A stretch of 5,981 bases of DNA, taken from positions 1-5,981 of the forward strand of contig PHEM01000202.1 in the NCBI GenBank assembly GCA_002842935.1, in the 5' to 3' direction. Under the pieces are notes generated by a model. The model worked only from the letters and a program-made list of their open reading frames with translations. It made no database searches and was not told where the DNA came from. Shown here in pieces: positions 5,636 through 5,981 of this stretch. Origin of the DNA: Alphaproteobacteria bacterium HGW-Alphaproteobacteria-13 (GTDB taxonomy: Bacteria > Pseudomonadota > Alphaproteobacteria > Sphingomonadales > Sphingomonadaceae). The translations under genes and the position numbers were made by a program. Position 1 is the first letter of the stretch. The number at the start of each line of letters is the position of its first letter.

Positions 5636-5839
5636 TCACTCGGCGCGATCCTCGCGGTAGGCAGCGGGGTTGGCGATCCAGCGATCCACGGAGGACTCAT
5701 GCCAGCCCGTTCCGTGGACGCTGATGGCCACCTGCTTTGGAAATGAGCCTTCCGAGATTTTTCGATACAGAGTCGAGCGCGAAAGGCCGGTGCGGGTCAG
5801 CACGGTCTTGAGGCGGATAATCCTTTCCTTGTTGTGCAT
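5636..5839 (-). CDS. AlpA-family DNA-binding regulator
   Basis: The predicted product has 67 residues and is nearly all one winged-helix/helix-turn-helix domain of the AlpA/MerR-like type. The pattern is typical: RLKTVLTRTGLSRSTLYRKI (9-28), then EGSFPKQV (30-37), then GW-HESSVDRWI (45-55). In P4-like elements AlpA proteins activate the integrase gene or act as excisionase-like directionality factors. The start is ATG at 5839-5837, with GGAAG (complement of 5847-5851) 7 bp upstream. Another ATG 5 bp further upstream is out of frame. The gene converges on the integrase, so it shares no promoter with it. The GGTAT repeats ahead of the integrase are candidate binding sites, which is inference. 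Confidence 0.88.
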   Translation of the reverse strand: MHNKERIIRLKTVLTRTGLSRSTLYRKISEGSFPKQVAISVHGTGWHESSVDRWIANPAAYREDRAE

Positions 5840-5981
5840 TTCATAACTTCCATTCTCGCCATTGACACAAATCCCCCTACGAACAGAATTGACGGTACGG
5901 ATTCGCAGCGCAAGAGCATCCCGGCCCAGACAAGACCAAGGTGCGGCTCACGGCGGTCTAAGTGTAGCGAACGGCGGGAAA
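5840..5981. other. Intergenic DNA at the right edge, possible outward promoter
   Basis: This must hold the AlpA-type gene's promoter on the minus strand, but no clear -35/-10 pair is visible there. On the plus strand TTGACA at 5862-5867 with CAGAAT at 5884-5889 (16-bp spacer, 4 of 6 matches) could drive a gene beyond the window. No complete gene is seen. The last 41 bases can be read as V-R-L-T-A-V then stops, faintly like an integrase start. Confidence 0.25.

Noticed and set aside
1..5981. CRISPR array
   Set aside because: No regularly spaced set of three or more repeats is present; the 24-bp-period pair at 47-91 has only two copies and a 3-bp spacer.

Overview
The window is GC-rich (roughly two thirds G+C in the genes), with Shine-Dalgarno sites and TTGACA-type promoter elements. 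The overall style suggests an alphaproteobacterium, most plausibly a sphingomonad. That assignment is inferred from composition and protein style, not from a marker gene.

Layout, left to right. Bases 1-98 look like the outer end of an IS21-type insertion sequence, with two 21-bp direct repeats and a terminal TTGACA. An AT-rich spacer (99-186) follows; it carries two copies of an imperfect palindrome (consensus TTTAYTYAAATAAA) and a possible promoter whose -35 would come from the IS end. Then comes a three-gene co-directional cluster: a PLP-dependent alpha-oxoamine synthase-like enzyme (187-1596), a secreted outer-membrane protein made of two tandem OmpW-like barrel units (1662-2945), and a soluble diguanylate cyclase with an intact GGEEF site but no RxxD inhibitory site (2957-4057). 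A very strong hairpin lies between the first and second genes. Only 11 bp separate the second and third.

A tRNA-Glu(CTC) gene with its own likely promoter lies at 4152-4226. It marks a junction: just downstream are a P4-type tyrosine recombinase (4391-5623) with all catalytic residues, and a convergent AlpA-type regulator (5636-5839, minus strand). This is the classic left edge of a genomic island integrated at the 3' end of a tRNA gene; the rest of the island lies beyond the window. The 100 bp upstream of the integrase are dense in GGTAT/ATACC repeats, one of which runs into the start codon.

How the genes may work together: the first three could form one transcription unit linking production of an acyl-derived amino-ketone (lipid or signal), an outer-membrane barrel for a hydrophobic compound, and c-di-GMP output. 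This is a hypothesis from gene order and family knowledge only. The integrase and AlpA pair is a separate mobility module.
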